Below, piece after piece: positions 5,810 through 5,833 of a stretch of DNA of 5,833 nucleotides. The notes under the pieces were generated by a model. It was given only the letters and a program-made list of their open reading frames with translations. It did not search any database and had not been told where the DNA came from. This DNA comes from Bacteroidales bacterium (GTDB taxonomy: Bacteria > Bacteroidota > Bacteroidia > Bacteroidales > UBA4181). The number at the start of each line of letters is the position of its first letter. The stretch's first letter is position 1. Made by a program: the position numbers and the translations under genes. The stretch covers positions 1 to 5,833 of the forward strand of contig JAISDP010000235.1 of NCBI GenBank assembly GCA_031264715.1. The letters are read 5' to 3'.

Positions 5810-5833
5810 CAGACAAGGACACAAAGAAGGGGC

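Larger units (their letters stand above)
5200..5833. other. Non-coding, repeat-rich region upstream of the helicase
   Basis: About 630 nt with no credible gene. Frames at 5262-5612, 5376-5597 and 5402-5686 overlap one another on both strands, run through palindromes and encode no recognisable domain. From left to right the region holds an imperfect inverted repeat at 5269-5301 (AATGAGG/CCTCATT) and a direct repeat ACAACCTCA at 5291-5299 and 5323-5331. Next come a group of small hairpins with degenerate repeats at 5418-5560, a cluster of CCTGTCAG-type repeats at 5571-5666 and a C-tract series at 5686-5710. An AT-rich stretch then leads into a probable promoter. Confidence 0.7.

Overview
The window looks like chromosomal DNA from the phylum Bacteroidetes, probably order Bacteroidales. 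Three things point there: promoters of the Bacteroidetes form (TTTG, about 20 nt, TAnnTTTG), no Shine-Dalgarno sequences ahead of the genes, and an ExbB / small membrane protein / ExbD cluster of the kind familiar in that group. The genus cannot be fixed from the sequence alone. All four supported genes lie on the minus strand, so they read from right to left.

Right to left the layout is as follows. (1) Positions about 5200-5833 hold no credible gene. They contain a patchwork of short palindromes and degenerate repeats, a stepped C-tract, and, at the extreme right, a probable plus-strand promoter for a gene beyond the window. (2) Positions 1936-5175 encode a RecB/AddA-type UvrD-family helicase fused to a C-terminal PD-(D/E)XK nuclease. 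All the helicase and nuclease motifs are visible. However, the part carrying the Walker A motif has no ATG, GTG, TTG or CTG start in frame, and the linker ahead of the nuclease seems to hold an in-frame, palindrome-rich insertion. (3) Positions 1552-1935 are an AT-rich intergenic stretch with weak terminator-like hairpins and a strong Bacteroidetes-type promoter, which predicts a leader of about 200 nt. (4) Positions 1-1551 are a tight operon of exbB, a 108-residue three-helix membrane protein and exbD, with gaps of 6 and 7 nt; exbD runs off the left edge.

ExbB and ExbD would form the inner-membrane proton channel that powers TonB-dependent outer-membrane import. The small protein between them probably works with that complex. 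The helicase-nuclease would process double-strand DNA ends for recombination. It is unrelated in function to the exb operon and is separated from it by that operon's own promoter.

I see no new multi-gene system. The observations most worth a second look are the missing start codon, the repeat inserted inside the helicase coding sequence, and the repeat patchwork upstream of the helicase.
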